From: DAOTZS01 sp034434335
Lineage (GTDB): Bacteria > Chloroflexota > Anaerolineae > CG2-30-64-16
Direction: 5' to 3'
Assembly (NCBI GenBank): GCA_034434335.1
Contig: DAOTZS010000186.1
Coordinates: forward strand, 1-13,053
Length of the DNA: 13,053 nt
Below are positions 12,857-13,053 of this stretch, piece by piece. The notes beneath the pieces are model-generated. The model was given only the letters and a program-made list of their open reading frames with translations, was not told where the DNA came from and did no database searches. Each line of letters opens with the position of its first letter. Position 1 is the stretch's first letter. Position numbers and translations under genes: made by a program.

Positions 12857-13053
12857 ATGAGCGAAACGAGAAACGAAGCCGTTGATCTGGCACTGATGGA
12901 ACCCGTGCTGGAACGGCACCACGGCGCAAAGGGGGCGCTGATCCCTGTCCTGCAGGAAGCACAGGAGCTATATGGATACCTGCCGCGTGAGGTTTTGCAA
13001 ATGGCCTCAGATCGGCTTGGCATCGCCCTGAGCCGGGTCTATGGCGTGGCGAC
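12857..13053 (+). CDS. nuoE: NuoE/HoxE-type [2Fe-2S] subunit, N-terminal part
   Basis: 65 complete codons before the window edge. The sequence GAKGALIPVLQEAQELYGYLP, then VLQMASDRLGIALSRVYGVA, matches the N-terminal helical region of the 24-kDa family (NuoE of complex I, HoxE and HndA of NAD(P)-linked hydrogenases). The Cys ligands of the thioredoxin-like [2Fe-2S] domain lie beyond the window. AGAGG (12844-12848) precedes ATG with an 8-nt spacer. The protease remnant just upstream favours a hydrogenase (HoxEFUYH-like) context over respiratory complex I, but only the genes downstream can decide. Confidence 0.82.
   Translation, partial: MSETRNEAVDLALMEPVLERHHGAKGALIPVLQEAQELYGYLPREVLQMASDRLGIALSRVYGVA

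Overview
The window is GC-rich DNA from a bacterium whose gene content and dispersed GC-rich palindromic repeats recall Chloroflexota (Anaerolineae-like or Roseiflexus-like lineages). That placement is an inference from repeat style and gene organisation, not a proven identification.

Layout. Positions 1-525 hold a short repeat patch, then a compact regulatory leader: a sigma70-type promoter (259-287), a 33-codon leader ORF (334-435) with 8 Phe/Tyr codons among 10 consecutive codons, an intrinsic terminator (463-499) and the pheA ribosome binding site. Positions 526-10239 hold a co-directional aromatic amino acid operon: chorismate mutase-prephenate dehydratase fusion, DAHP synthase (aroF), prephenate dehydrogenase (tyrA), EPSP synthase (aroA), shikimate dehydrogenase (aroE), chorismate synthase (aroC), shikimate kinase-dehydroquinate synthase fusion (aroK-aroB) and type II dehydroquinase (aroQ). 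Together they cover all seven shikimate steps from PEP plus erythrose-4-phosphate to chorismate, and the branches to phenylpyruvate and 4-hydroxyphenylpyruvate. The operon is interrupted between aroA and aroE (5184-5992) by a DUF559 nuclease-like gene lying between two 117-nt direct repeats that match at 115 positions, with further 52-nt repeat units beside it.

A convergent Uma2-family gene (10236-10919, minus strand) follows; its stop codon overlaps that of aroQ. Positions 10920-11805 are intergenic and packed with palindromes and short cassette repeats. Next comes a YhhN/lysoplasmalogenase-type membrane protein (11806-12552), a broken NiFe-hydrogenase maturation protease (12570-12706; only both ends remain), and the start of a NuoE/HoxE-type [2Fe-2S] subunit gene cut by the window edge (12857-13053).

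Most notable is the leader. Phe- and Tyr-rich codons followed by a strong terminator, ahead of an operon that makes Phe and Tyr, look like ribosome-mediated transcription attenuation. The leader has no Trp codon, matching the absence of Trp-branch genes. Second are the repeat-bounded DUF559 cassette inside the operon, the hydrogenase protease remnant beside a hydrogenase/complex I-type gene, and palindromes that differ by paired compensatory changes.
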